64,000 nucleotides of DNA, taken from the NCBI RefSeq assembly GCF_002078015.1, contig NZ_LWBP01000210.1:124001-188000 (forward strand), given 5' to 3'. The translations under genes and the position numbers were made by a program. Every line of letters starts with the position of its first letter. Position 1 is the first letter of the stretch. Positions 25,877 to 34,495 of this stretch are shown piece after piece. The DNA comes from Niastella populi. Its GTDB lineage: Bacteria; Bacteroidota; Bacteroidia; Chitinophagales; Chitinophagaceae. The notes below the pieces were generated by a model. It worked only from the letters and a program-made list of their open reading frames with translations, ran no database searches and was not told the DNA's origin.

Positions 25877-26728
25877 TTATGCCAATCTGCTGCCGATAGC
25901 CTTTAATTTTTCGGGGTCAAGCACATTACTGATCTGGAAAATCCTGTTGGTTTCCGGGTCAATTCCAAAAACCTGGCATATTTTAAGTTGATCGCCGTCA
26001 TAGAACAGCAAAGCGGGTTGATGATTAATTTCCCCGGCCTTCACAGTGTAACCGCTGTCATATTTATGGAAAACAAATATCAATGTGTCGGCCACTTCGG
26101 GTATGCCAGTACATGTTTTCTTAAATACTTTATATGTGCTTCCGCCATCTGCATAGAAGGCGATATCTTCCGTTAACACGCTTTCGAGTGTTTTTGTATC
26201 GCGGCTTCTGATGGCATGCATGAATTTTTCGAGCAGATCCGGTGTGGTATTTTCCTTTTTGGGGGCGGCTGCGGGGGTATGCGCCTGATCTATCTTTTGT
26301 TTGGCGCGGCTAAGCAGTTTGCGGGAACCCTCCACCGTAATGGAAAGCGTTTCGGCAATTTCCTCATGCGAATAGGCAAACGCTTCTTTTAAAATAAATA
26401 CAGCCCGTTCTTTGGCATTCAGTTGTTCGAGCAATATCAGCAACGAATATGAAACAATTTCATTCAGTTTGATATTGGTATCGGCTTCTTCGGTATCAAC
26501 CGGTTCGGGCAGCCACATATCGCCCAGTTGCAGTTTCTTTCTTTTGTTTTTGATGGTGATCGATTGATTGATGACGCTGCGGATAAGATAATTCTTAGGG
26601 TCTGCCACATTATCTTTTCCACCGGCTACATATTTATACAATACATCCTGGATGGCATCTTTTGCATCTTCGGCCGTTCCCAGAATATTGTAGGCATAAG
26701 GGAACAGTATGTGCTGATAATTTTCCAA
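25877..26728 (-). CDS. ECF41-type RNA polymerase sigma factor with SnoaL-like C-terminus
   Basis: A 283-residue sigma factor. Region 2 is at 1-60 (FPYAYNILGTAEDAKDAIQDVLYKYV). The linker has WLPEP (72-76), a signature of the ECF41 group. Region 4 is at about 100-145 (LNAKERAVFILKEAFAYSHEEIAETLSITVEGSRKLLSRAKQKI). The C-terminal NTF2-like extension has DGGSTYK and DPEKL, variants of the ECF41 motifs DGGGK and NPDKL. In the studied group this extension, not an anti-sigma factor, controls activity, and the target is a neighbouring carboxymuconolactone decarboxylase-like gene, which is exactly the arrangement here (27453-27914). Confidence 0.92.
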   Translation of the reverse strand: MENYQHILFPYAYNILGTAEDAKDAIQDVLYKYVAGGKDNVADPKNYLIRSVINQSITIKNKRKKLQLGDMWLPEPVDTEEADTNIKLNEIVSYSLLILLEQLNAKERAVFILKEAFAYSHEEIAETLSITVEGSRKLLSRAKQKIDQAHTPAAAPKKENTTPDLLEKFMHAIRSRDTKTLESVLTEDIAFYADGGSTYKVFKKTCTGIPEVADTLIFVFHKYDSGYTVKAGEINHQPALLFYDGDQLKICQVFGIDPETNRIFQISNVLDPEKLKAIGSRLA

Positions 26729-26746
26729 TTGATATGCTTTTATGAA

Positions 26747-27202
26747 CTATTTGGTAACGGCTACCGCATCGATCTCTACCAGCATATTATCCAATGCCAG
26801 CCGCGGAACGGGGATCAATGTGTTGACCGGAAATTGGTTGTCGGGCCACATTTTTTTAAACTCTTCAATAATGATGTTCAGTTTTTCCGCATTGTGATCA
26901 ACCACCAGCGTGGTTACTTTAACCACCGACCTCATTGACAGTTGTTGCGTTTGCAGCGCAATTTTAATATTATTCAGTGAATGTTGCACCTGGGTGCGGA
27001 AATCGGCGCTTAATTTTCCCTCTTTATTTTCTTCACCGCCTTGTCCGGCCACAAACACTAATTTACTGCCGCCGGGCACTACCGCCACATGCGAAAAGCC
27101 ATAGGGCGATGGATTGAACAGGGCATCGGGATTGTGAAAGGTTTGTGCATTTGCTGTTGTCATAGTTGAAAGAATTAGAAATGCTGTTATAATGCTTTTC
27201 AT
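26747..27202 (-). CDS. Exported RidA-family protein in ECF41 operon
   Basis: A 151-residue YjgF/RidA-fold protein with a signal peptide (MKSIITAFLILSTMTTANAQ), so it works in the periplasm, unlike cytosolic RidA imine deaminase. The core has VFVAGQGGEENKEGKLSADFRTQVQHSLNNIKIALQ and VVKVTTLVVDH. The segment where canonical RidA has the catalytic Arg reads FPVNTLIPVPRLALDNMLVEIDAVAV, with the Arg shifted, so deaminase activity is uncertain. It is separated by 15-18 bases from both neighbours. Confidence 0.85.
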   Translation of the reverse strand: MKSIITAFLILSTMTTANAQTFHNPDALFNPSPYGFSHVAVVPGGSKLVFVAGQGGEENKEGKLSADFRTQVQHSLNNIKIALQTQQLSMRSVVKVTTLVVDHNAEKLNIIIEEFKKMWPDNQFPVNTLIPVPRLALDNMLVEIDAVAVTK

Positions 27203-27217
27203 GTTTTATGTTTTCAG

Positions 27218-27436
27218 TTATCTGCTCAGCCAGTTATTCAATAATCGTTGCATGGCCGGCACCACGGCAAAAACGGCAATGGGTACTACTATGGCCGTAG
27301 ATACCAGTGTTTGCAATGGAAGCGGTTTTATTTTCGAGAAATGATGGCCAAAGAGCATGGCTATTACTGTAACGGTAGGATAAATGGCCATCCAGATGAG
27401 GACAGCCATCTTCCATTTTTTGGGTGGTTTCGACAT
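27218..27436 (-). CDS. Small two-helix membrane protein in ECF41 operon
   Basis: 72 residues from ATG 27436 (a longer frame to 27481 would overlap the upstream gene). It starts MSKPPKKWKMAVLIWMAIYPTVTVIAMLFG, then an extended LPLQTLVSTAIVVPIAVFAVVPAMQRLLNNWL, predicting two transmembrane helices. The pattern resembles the membrane tail of some antibiotic-biosynthesis-monooxygenase proteins, here as a stand-alone peptide. Function is unknown; its place between the AhpD-like and RidA genes suggests a shared role at the inner membrane. Confidence 0.72.
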   Translation of the reverse strand: MSKPPKKWKMAVLIWMAIYPTVTVIAMLFGHHFSKIKPLPLQTLVSTAIVVPIAVFAVVPAMQRLLNNWLSR

Positions 27437-27452
27437 GGGTATTAGTTGATGA

Positions 27453-27914
27453 TTAATTGAACTGGCCAACTTTATAACCACCGGGCGTTGTTCTGAAAGC
27501 GATATTGAACCTGTTCCAGGTATTGATGCTGGTGATAGCCAGGGTGAGATCTGCTATTTCAGACTTATTATAGTACTGGCTGAGTGTATTGTACACGTCA
27601 TCGGTAACTTCCTGCTGGGGTATTTTTGTTACTGCTTCCGCATAAGCAAGCGCTGCTCTTTCGGCTTCACTATAATACGGGCATTCTTTCCAGGCGGGTA
27701 AAGAATAAAGCCGTTGTTCCGATTCGCCCATGGCAACGGCGTCTTTATAGTGCATATCGAGGCAATACGCACAGCCATTAATTTGCGACACCCGGGTCTT
27801 GATGAGCTCCAGTAACTTGTGATCTAACCCTGATTTTTTAAGGTACATTTCCGATTTGAACAAGCCTTCAAATAAACTTTTGTTAGCGTCGCTAAATGCA
27901 ATTCTCTGTTCCAT
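27453..27914 (-). CDS. Carboxymuconolactone decarboxylase/AhpD-like protein
   Basis: 153 residues from ATG 27914 (or 155 from 27920). The AhpD core is clear: LLELIKTRVSQINGCAYCLDMHYKDA, with the redox pair C48 and C51 and the proton-relay H55, then ERAALAYAEAVTKIP and the helix WNRFNIAFRTTPGGY. A thiol-dependent peroxidase-like or oxidative-stress role is likely, since the CxxCxxxH site is complete. It is the first gene of the five-gene operon, and the ECF41-type motif at 27958-27984 lies directly upstream. Confidence 0.88.
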   Translation of the reverse strand: MEQRIAFSDANKSLFEGLFKSEMYLKKSGLDHKLLELIKTRVSQINGCAYCLDMHYKDAVAMGESEQRLYSLPAWKECPYYSEAERAALAYAEAVTKIPQQEVTDDVYNTLSQYYNKSEIADLTLAITSINTWNRFNIAFRTTPGGYKVGQFN

Positions 27915-27957
27915 GATCATATCTTTTTTATTGTTTTGAATCGTTTTCCGGTAGTAA

Positions 27958-27984
27958 AACAAAACAGCGCAGCAAAATGTGACA
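27958..27984 (-). promoter_or_regulatory. ECF41-like promoter ahead of the operon
   Basis: On the minus strand, TGTCACA (27984-27978), 16 bases, then TGTT (27961-27958). The published ECF41 consensus, as I recall it, is TGTCACA-N16-CGTC: the -35 element matches fully, the -10 only in part. It is 44 bases before the ATG at 27914. Autoregulation of the operon by its own sigma factor is the inference. Confidence 0.55.
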
Positions 27985-28134
27985 GCACCGGGGAAGTTTT
28001 TAAAAAGTTTTTGAAATGCGGGTAAACGTGAGGCAGCAGGGAAGTTGATTATAATCAATAAATAACTGGAATTCAACGATGAGTTGAGCTGGATGCTAAT
28101 TTGTTTAGTAAATTCAGTGATCAAATGGTAAGTG

Positions 28135-28467
28135 ATGGCGAAAGGAAATAAAATCAGATGGGATGTATACTTAGTTGAGTTAGCTTCCAGGGTAGGAATT
28201 TTCGGTACGGTTGTAATTTCTCTTTTAGCATTATTCATTGTAAAAGGAACAGCGGCCCAGCACAAGGAGTTTATTGATAAATTCTTTTTGGTGAAATGGG
28301 GCAATGGAGCCAGCTTCTATCTGGGTATAATTATTATCTGTCTTGTCGTGCTTCTATTGGCCCAATATGATCATTATAAACTTCGAATAAGGGTAAAAGA
28401 GGAAAGAATAACAGAACTTTTAAATGAAAGAGAGCGGTTACAAAATAAGTTATTAAAAAAGCATTGA
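28135..28467 (+). CDS. Unknown two-helix membrane protein with coiled-coil tail
   Basis: 110 residues from ATG 28135. Two hydrophobic segments (about 20-38 VGIFGTVVISLLALFIV and 62-78 FYLGIIIICLVVLLLAQ) are followed by a charged helical tail, DHYKLRIRVKEERITELLNERERLQNKLLKKH, likely to form a coiled coil in the cytoplasm. I do not recognise the family. The codons are visibly richer in A/T than the genes around it. It almost touches the next gene (17 bases to its ATG) and is divergent from the ECF41 operon. Confidence 0.65.
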   Translation: MAKGNKIRWDVYLVELASRVGIFGTVVISLLALFIVKGTAAQHKEFIDKFFLVKWGNGASFYLGIIIICLVVLLLAQYDHYKLRIRVKEERITELLNERERLQNKLLKKH

Positions 28468-28484
28468 TTTATAAAGTAAGTCAA

Positions 28485-29045
28485 ATGGTACAAATCCTTC
28501 TTTATATTATTCCGGTATTTATTGTTTACCAGATTATTCGTGGCTGGTGGGTTTCTAATGAAACCTTAAAAGCAAAGTATAAATTAGATCGTTTAAAAGA
28601 CGAGCTTACGTGGTTGGCAATTTCCGGTGAAGTAAACAGGGAAAATAAAGTGTATATACACTTAAGTAATAATATTGATAAAGCATTGATTGCGCTTCCC
28701 CGTTTTAACTTTTGGGTAATGTTATACATATTAATAAGAGGAAAATATCAAATAAATATCCAGGAGATAGAAAAGGTGCATAATGAAGCCGAAACACACG
28801 CAATGCTTAAAGAAATATATAATTCTTACCATAAAGTAATTCTCGCTTACATTGCCCGGAAAAATTGTATTACGGTACTGCTGTCTTTTCCTATATGGAA
28901 AAAGCTATTGACCAGGCAACTCACTGTTAATGAGCATGACCATACGTGTGATCGAAATACAGATGTTAATGATGAGGCTCAGGAATACTCGGCTTTTGTA
29001 TTTTATTTTCAAAATATTTCTGCAAAATCTCTGCTTGCAGGTTAA
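28485..29045 (+). CDS. Unknown protein with N-terminal membrane anchor
   Basis: 186 residues from ATG 28485; a TTG at 28464 overlapping the previous stop is the alternative. One N-terminal membrane helix (VQILLYIIPVFIVYQIIRGWW) precedes a charged helical domain: KLDRLKDELTWLAISGEVNRENKVYIHLSNNIDKALIALPRFNFWVMLYILIRGKYQINIQEIEKVHNEAETH. A second weak hydrophobic stretch is near 85. There are no enzyme motifs. With its AT-rich partner at 28135 it forms a two-gene unit wedged between the ECF41 operon and the nuo operon. Confidence 0.65.
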   Translation: MVQILLYIIPVFIVYQIIRGWWVSNETLKAKYKLDRLKDELTWLAISGEVNRENKVYIHLSNNIDKALIALPRFNFWVMLYILIRGKYQINIQEIEKVHNEAETHAMLKEIYNSYHKVILAYIARKNCITVLLSFPIWKKLLTRQLTVNEHDHTCDRNTDVNDEAQEYSAFVFYFQNISAKSLLAG

Positions 29046-29219
29046 ATAAGTGACCTGAGGACGTTGCTCCTTTCTCACCAGGGTGTTGACCTTATAATCA
29101 AAATCAGGTTGTCCCATGCTTCGCGGCGAAGCAATGCCGTGCACCCATTTTTTTGTGCCGGTTGTATCATCAACTGAATCTGAAACCGTTAGCCCGTCTG
29201 TTAATTAAGATACAAAATG

Positions 29220-29248
29220 TTGCATTTGAAATAAAAATGCTAAATTTA
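29220..29248 (+). promoter_or_regulatory. Possible nuo operon promoter
   Basis: TTG at 29220-29222, an 18-base gap, then TAAATTTA at 29241-29248, close to the Bacteroidota -33 TTTG / -7 TAnnTTTG pattern. It ends 38 bases before the nuoA ATG. A short dyad GCTTCG-CGG-CGAAGC lies about 110 bases upstream. Confidence 0.35.
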
Positions 29249-29286
29249 GAATCAGCAGCCGATTCGCTTACATTCAAATTCGCCAT

Positions 29287-29637
29287 ATGGGACCAATTGC
29301 GCTCCTTGTATTGACCCTCGCTGCCATTCTTTTCTCGGCCGGCGGCATACTCGTATCAAAATTTTTGGTAAGGGGATCGGTGAATGCGCAAAAAGGCCAG
29401 CCCTACGAATGCGGCATACCTACTGAAGGCTCGCCCTGGAATCAGTTTAATGTTGGTTATTATCTGTTCGCCCTTCTGTTCCTGATCTTTGATGTAGAAT
29501 TGATCTTCGTTTATCCCTGGGCCGTTGTTGTAAAAAAAGTTGGAATAATGGCGCTTGTTGAGATCGCCATTTTCTTTTTTATATTATTTACCGGGTTTTT
29601 GTACGCTCATAAGAAAGGCGCATTAAAATGGATGTAG
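29287..29637 (+). CDS. nuoA: NADH-quinone oxidoreductase subunit A
   Basis: 116 residues, three membrane helices, with the family signature GQPYECGIPTEGSPWNQFNVGYYLFALLFLIFDVELIFVYPWAV. NuoA is one of the small membrane subunits next to the quinone cavity of respiratory complex I. It is the first gene of the nuo operon. A nested hairpin (29639-29681) separates it from nuoB. Confidence 0.96.
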   Translation: MGPIALLVLTLAAILFSAGGILVSKFLVRGSVNAQKGQPYECGIPTEGSPWNQFNVGYYLFALLFLIFDVELIFVYPWAVVVKKVGIMALVEIAIFFFILFTGFLYAHKKGALKWM

Positions 29638-29638
29638 G

Positions 29639-29681
29639 CCCCCTCTAACGCTTCCGCCGGCTGGCGGAGTGAACTGAGGGG
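29639..29681 (+). repeat. Nested hairpin in nuoA-nuoB spacer
   Basis: The outer arms CCCCTC and GAGGGG enclose an inner stem TCCGCC (29653-29658) and GGCGGA (29663-29668). There is no T-tract, so it is better seen as an RNA-stability or attenuation element than as a terminator inside the operon. Confidence 0.5.
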
Positions 29682-29700
29682 TAAAGTCAGCATAATATCA

Positions 29701-30267
29701 ATGGAAAACAACACAAACAAAGAGATAGAAACCGCATCCCAGGGAAATGAACATTTTCCCGGACAGGTTCACGACCTGCCCGGCGGCGGCATTATTATCA
29801 GTTCTTTTAATGATATCATTAACTGGGCGCGATCCAATTCGTTATGGCCGCTCACTTTCGCCACCAGTTGTTGCGGAATTGAAATGATGTCAACCGCTTC
29901 TTCCAAATACGATTTCTCCCGTTTTGGTTTTGAAGTGGCGAGGGCCACACCCCGCCAGGCCGATGTGATCATCATCGCCGGCACCATCGTAAACAAAATG
30001 GCGCCGGTGCTGAAACGCCTGTACGATCAGATGGCCGATCCCAAATACGTGATCGCTATGGGCGCATGCGCCATCAGCGGCGGCCCGTTTTTCTATAATA
30101 CCTATTCCGTTGTAAAAGGCGCCGATCATATTATACCGGTTGATGTATATATTCCCGGGTGCCCGCCCCGGCCCGAAGCTTTGTTACATGCCTTGATCAC
30201 CTTACAGCAAAAAATAAAAAGCGGATTGACCCGCGAACAGATCCGCGCAGAAAAAATGCAGCCATGA
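29701..30267 (+). CDS. nuoB: NADH-quinone oxidoreductase subunit B
   Basis: 188 residues; carries the terminal 4Fe-4S cluster N2 that hands electrons to quinone. Seen: [61 protein letters not shown] and [14 protein letters not shown], giving the four cluster cysteines. The C-terminus overlaps nuoC by four bases (ATGA). Confidence 0.97.
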   Translation: MENNTNKEIETASQGNEHFPGQVHDLPGGGIIISSFNDIINWARSNSLWPLTFATSCCGIEMMSTASSKYDFSRFGFEVARATPRQADVIIIAGTIVNKMAPVLKRLYDQMADPKYVIAMGACAISGGPFFYNTYSVVKGADHIIPVDVYIPGCPPRPEALLHALITLQQKIKSGLTREQIRAEKMQP

Positions 30268-30755
30268 CCAAAGAAGAGATGAAGGAACATATAGCCCAAC
30301 ATTTGCCCGGCGCTGTTTTTGATGAAACGGGCGAATGGTTGAATGTGCAGGTGGAAGCGGATGCATGGAGATCCTTTGCGCAATGGTTACGCAATGAAGT
30401 ACTGCAAATGGATTATCTGTTTTGCCTTACGTGTATCGATTGGCCGCCTGCCGCTGCAGCCAAAACGCAGACGGCCGCCGGTGGTGGAGCATTAACGATG
30501 GTGTATCATTTTACTTCAACCACGTTCAGGCAACCGCTTGTGGTGAAAGTAAAACTCGATAGAAATAACCCTGAAATAGAAACGGTATCAGCTATCTGGC
30601 GCACGGCCGAATTTCATGAGCGCGAGGTGTACGACCTGTTTGGCGTGCGGTTCCTGCATCACCCCGATCTGCGCCGACTGGTTTTGACCGATGATTTTGA
30701 AGGGCATCCGTTAAGAAAAGATTTTGAAGACCCGGTGAATATGATCAGGCTTTGA
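30264..30755 (+). CDS. nuoC: NADH-quinone oxidoreductase subunit C
   Basis: 163 residues from ATG 30264, which overlaps the nuoB stop; an upstream frame start at 30159 would lie inside nuoB and is rejected. The conserved 30-kDa subunit ending is clear: [46 protein letters not shown]. It forms part of the connecting Q-module with NuoD, encoded separately here rather than as a NuoCD fusion. Confidence 0.95.
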   Translation: MTKEEMKEHIAQHLPGAVFDETGEWLNVQVEADAWRSFAQWLRNEVLQMDYLFCLTCIDWPPAAAAKTQTAAGGGALTMVYHFTSTTFRQPLVVKVKLDRNNPEIETVSAIWRTAEFHEREVYDLFGVRFLHHPDLRRLVLTDDFEGHPLRKDFEDPVNMIRL

Positions 30756-30764
30756 TATAATATA

Positions 30765-31931
30765 ATGTATAGAGAAACGCAAATAGTAAACACTCAGAAT
30801 AATATTCCTTCAAATGCGGAGGATGCAGGGTTTGCTGCGGATGGCGGCGAACTGGTAATTAATGTGGGGCCGCAGCACCCGGCAACGCATGGCGTGTTGC
30901 ACCTGGTGATCACCTTACAGGGTGAAACCATTCAAAAAATAGAACCACACCTGGGCTATATCCATCGCAGCATAGAAAAAATGTGCGAAAGCCTTAGCTA
31001 TCGCCAGTTCATTTATGTAACCAGCCGTATGGATTATTTGTCGGCCCACATAAACAACCATGCCTGCGCGCTTTGTATTGAAAAAGGATTGCAACTGGAA
31101 ATACCACCGCGCGCCCAGGTGATAAGAGTACTGATGGGTGAGCTTACCCGCATTGCCTCACATGAATTGTGGTGGGGTGCTATGGCGATGGACCTCGGTG
31201 CGTTCACGCCTTTTTTTTATGCCTTCCGCGAACGCGAAACCATCAACGATATAATGGAAGAAACCTGTGGCGCCCGCTTAACGATGAACTATATGGTGCC
31301 CGGTGGTGTGATGTATGATCTTCACCCCAACTTTCAAAAAAGGGTAAAGGATTTTATTCAGCTGTTCAATAGCAAGATCGATGAATACGATGACCTGGTG
31401 ACCAGTAATATTATTTTTCAGAACCGCACAAAAGGCGTGGGCGTGCTGTCGAAAGAAGATGCCGTTTCGTTTGGTTGTACGGGGCCGGTAGGAAGGGGGA
31501 GCGGCGTACAATGCGATATCAGGAAATTGTATCCGTATGAAGTGTATGATAAGGTTCAATTCGATGAGATCATAGAAACGGGCGGCGATAGTTTTTCGCG
31601 GTACCTGGTGCGGGTGAAAGAACTGCGCCAGTCGATCAGGATCATTGAGCAATTGATCGATAATATTCCTGAAGGCGATTTTCAGGCAAAGACAAAAGCC
31701 GTTTTAAAATTGCCGAAGGGCGAGTTTTATTCGAGGGTGGAAACCGCCCGCGGTGAATTCGGGGTGTATATCGTGAGTGAAGGCGGCACAACGCCCTACC
31801 GCATAAAATTCAGATCTCCGGGATTTTCAAATTTATCGGCGCTCGATCATATCAGCAGGGGTTGTAAGATCGGTGACCTGATGGCCATTATGGGAACGTT
31901 GGATTTGGTGATACCGGATATCGATAGATAA
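30765..31931 (+). CDS. nuoD: NADH-quinone oxidoreductase subunit D
   Basis: 388 residues, the 49-kDa subunit lining the quinone site. Seen: NVGPQHPATHGVLHLVITLQGE, EPHLGYIHRSIEKMCE, the loop after ARLTMNYMVPGGV, CTGPVGRGSGVQCDIRK, and the C-terminal KFRSPGFSNLSALDHISRGCKIGDLMAIMGTLDLVIPDIDR. Four octamers start four bases after its stop. The next gene is nuoH, not nuoE, so the expected E, F and G genes are missing here. Confidence 0.97.
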   Translation: MYRETQIVNTQNNIPSNAEDAGFAADGGELVINVGPQHPATHGVLHLVITLQGETIQKIEPHLGYIHRSIEKMCESLSYRQFIYVTSRMDYLSAHINNHACALCIEKGLQLEIPPRAQVIRVLMGELTRIASHELWWGAMAMDLGAFTPFFYAFRERETINDIMEETCGARLTMNYMVPGGVMYDLHPNFQKRVKDFIQLFNSKIDEYDDLVTSNIIFQNRTKGVGVLSKEDAVSFGCTGPVGRGSGVQCDIRKLYPYEVYDKVQFDEIIETGGDSFSRYLVRVKELRQSIRIIEQLIDNIPEGDFQAKTKAVLKLPKGEFYSRVETARGEFGVYIVSEGGTTPYRIKFRSPGFSNLSALDHISRGCKIGDLMAIMGTLDLVIPDIDR

Positions 31932-31934
31932 AGT

Positions 31935-31966
31935 AGCGTTGAAAAGTTGACAGGTTAACAGGTTGA
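31935..31966. repeat. Octamer word array after nuoD
   Basis: AGCGTTGA, AAAGTTGA, CAGGTTAA and CAGGTTGA at 8-bp steps, starting four bases after the nuoD stop. It occupies the place where nuoEFG would be in a 14-gene operon. Confidence 0.7.
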
Positions 31967-32051
31967 TAAGGGCCCGTTAAGGCTGCATTCTTTGCATCCG
32001 GAGCAGCAACAGAAAATTGACTTTTGTGAACCCTGAATAAACAACAACAGG

Positions 32052-33128
32052 ATGTTTAGTTTAGAAAACATAACAAACTCAATTCAGCACTGGTTGTACA
32101 GCACGTTCAACCCAACCATGGCATTGATCATGGAATGCGTTATTGTTATGTTCCTGGTGATCGGGTTGTTTGCCACGTTGGGGTTGGTTCTGGTACTAAT
32201 GGAAAGAAAAGTTGCCGCCCGGATGCAGATCCGGCTTGGTCCGAACCGGGTAGGGCCCCAGGGCATTTTACAAACTACCGCCGATACCTTAAAGCTGATG
32301 ATGAAGGAAGGGCTTACACCCAATGGCGCCGATAAATTCCTGTTCAACCTGGCGCCATTCATTGTAATGATCGCGGCGATGCTGATCCTCGCACCAATTG
32401 CATTTGCAAAGGGTTTTCAGATCTGGGATATTAATATCGGCGTATTGTATGTTACGGCTGTATCATCCGTTTCGGTGATCGGTATATTGATGGCAGGCTG
32501 GGCCAGTAATAATAAATATTCGCTGCTGGGCGCTATGCGCAGCGGGGCGCAGATCGTTAGTTATGAACTGTCGGCCGGTTTTTCAATTATCTCTATTGTT
32601 GTATTGTCGGGCAGCCTGCAGGTATCGGAGATCATTGCTTCGCAACAAACCGGCTGGTGGTTGTTCCGCGGACATATTCCTGCCATTATCGCTTTTGTAA
32701 TTTTTATTATCGCGGTTACCGCAGAAACCAACCGCGCACCTTTCGATCTCGCAGAAGCAGAATCGGAGTTGACCGCGGGTTTTCACACCGAATATTCGGG
32801 AATGAAGTTCGCGTTGTTCTTTTTGGCTGAATACATCAACATCTTTATTGTATGTGCTATTGGCGCCACTTTGTTTTTAGGCGGGTGGATGCCGCTACAT
32901 ATCGGCAATTGGGAAGGGTTCAATCGCATAATGGATTATATCCCTTCATCGGTATGGTTCCTTGGCAAAACATTTTTCCTGATCTTTTTGATCATGTGGT
33001 TCAGGTGGACGTTCCCCCGCTTGCGGGTTGATCAGTTGCTGAGCCTGGAATGGAAGTACCTGTTGCCCATAAGTATGTTCAACCTGTTGCTGATAACGCT
33101 AATCGCCATTATGGGCTGGCATTTTTAG
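32052..33128 (+). CDS. nuoH: NADH-quinone oxidoreductase subunit H
   Basis: 358 residues, eight or nine membrane helices; the subunit that joins the peripheral and membrane arms and forms part of the quinone entrance. Seen: [88 protein letters not shown] and [25 protein letters not shown]. All the usual acidic residues of the quinone-facing loop are present. Confidence 0.97.
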   Translation: [358 protein letters not shown]

Positions 33129-33199
33129 CCTCCGGCCGGCCCCTAAAGGGAAGGAAAAAACTGAGCGTGCCTGAACGAAGCCTGACTAAAATTGATAAC

Positions 33200-33676
33200 A
33201 TGTTTATTAAGCAGTATATCTCAGATGTATATCACACTGTTGCATCGCTGCTGAAGGGAATGAGAACAACGGGCAGCTATTTTGTGCGGCCCAAAGAGAT
33301 CATTACCCAGCAGTATCCCGATAATCGGGCGCAAATGAAACTGCCCGAGCGGTTTCGTGGTGAAGTGGTGATGGAGCATGACGACAATAATGAACATGCC
33401 TGCACCGGCTGTACGGCTTGTGAACTGGCCTGCCCGAATGCCACCATCAAGATCGTAACGAAATTTGATATAACACCGGAGGGCAAAAAGAAAAAAGCGC
33501 TGGACACGTTCGTGTACCACCTCGAGCTGTGCACCATGTGCAATTTATGCGTGGAGGCTTGTCCGACCAGCGCCATAAAAATGGCCCAGACGTTTGAACA
33601 TAGTGTTTATGACCGGAGTCAGTTATTGAAGAAATTAAACAAACCGGGATCGAAGTTGCGCGCGGGAGTGGAGTAG
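33200..33676 (+). CDS. nuoI: NADH-quinone oxidoreductase subunit I
   Basis: 158 residues from ATG 33200; an earlier frame start at 33050 lies inside nuoH and is rejected. Two ferredoxin-type 4Fe-4S motifs, CTGCTACELACP and CTMCNLCVEACP, hold clusters N6a and N6b. In complexes lacking NuoEFG this subunit is the probable docking point for a reduced ferredoxin or flavodoxin. Confidence 0.95.
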   Translation: MFIKQYISDVYHTVASLLKGMRTTGSYFVRPKEIITQQYPDNRAQMKLPERFRGEVVMEHDDNNEHACTGCTACELACPNATIKIVTKFDITPEGKKKKALDTFVYHLELCTMCNLCVEACPTSAIKMAQTFEHSVYDRSQLLKKLNKPGSKLRAGVE

Positions 33677-33680
33677 GGGG

Positions 33681-33790
33681 GAGTTGACAAGGAGTTGAAA
33701 AGCTGATACAGGTGATAGAGTTGATAAAGGGAATACAGTTGAGTTGATGAGTTGACCGGTTGATACAGGTGATAGAGTTGAGAAAGGGAA
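33681..33790. repeat. Octamer-like word array between nuoI and nuoJ
   Basis: Many GAGTTGAC/GGTTGATA/CAGGTGAT-like words directly after nuoI. A stretch of about 30 bases around 33702-33731 recurs 57 bases later (33759-33788) with few changes. The phrase GTTGATAAAGGGAATACAG also occurs in the nuoK-nuoL spacer. Confidence 0.7.
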
Positions 33791-33880
33791 GGCGGGAGAT
33801 GAAGAATGAGGAAGTTCTTAAGATTTTTGATTTGGCATTTTTGATTTGGTTCTTGCAAATTGAGATTTGGAATTTTTATT

Positions 33881-34495
33881 ATGAACGCATCACAAGTCAT
33901 ATTCTATCTTATTTCGGCTTTTGTGCTGGGTACGGCCGTTTTGGCGGTCACCAGCCACAAGATCTTCCGTTCCGCCATCTGGCTTTTATTTAGCCTTATA
34001 GGCGTGGCGGCATTGTATTTCTGGATGCAGGTAGAGTTTGTTGCTGCGGTACAGATCATCGTATATGTGGGCGGGGTAGTGGTGCTCATCATCTTTTCTA
34101 TTTTCTTAACCCAGCAATCGGGTAGTGAAATGCCAAAGCCGCCATTGAAACGGATGCTGTTTTCCATACTGGCGGTGCTGTTTGGGTTTGCATTTTCCTA
34201 TAACATAATTGCTAATTACGGCTTCGATGCCGCAACCACCACAAAACCTTTCAATGTGCCGGTATCGGCTATTGGCGAACAAATGCTCGATACAAAACAA
34301 TATGGATTTGTTTTGCCGTTCGAAGTAGTGAGTATGTTGTTGCTGGCAGCCATGATCGGGTGTATTGTTATCGCCCTGCGATCTGCTCCTAAAGGAAAAC
34401 CTGTTCAAAAACCGGCAGCGCCGGCTGGTGCCAATGGCGCTTCCAATAAACCGGTAACCGGATCAAATATGGTTGTAGAAGAAAAATCATTATGA
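33881..34495 (+). CDS. nuoJ: NADH-quinone oxidoreductase subunit J
   Basis: 204 residues from ATG 33881 (a start at 33860 is possible but lies in repeat-derived leader). Five membrane helices are expected, with the conserved VEFVAAVQIIVYVGGVVVLIIFSIFL around the third helix, the pi-bulge region of the proton path. The C-terminal tail is Pro/Ala-rich. Its stop overlaps nuoK by four bases. Confidence 0.93.
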   Translation: MNASQVIFYLISAFVLGTAVLAVTSHKIFRSAIWLLFSLIGVAALYFWMQVEFVAAVQIIVYVGGVVVLIIFSIFLTQQSGSEMPKPPLKRMLFSILAVLFGFAFSYNIIANYGFDAATTTKPFNVPVSAIGEQMLDTKQYGFVLPFEVVSMLLLAAMIGCIVIALRSAPKGKPVQKPAAPAGANGASNKPVTGSNMVVEEKSL

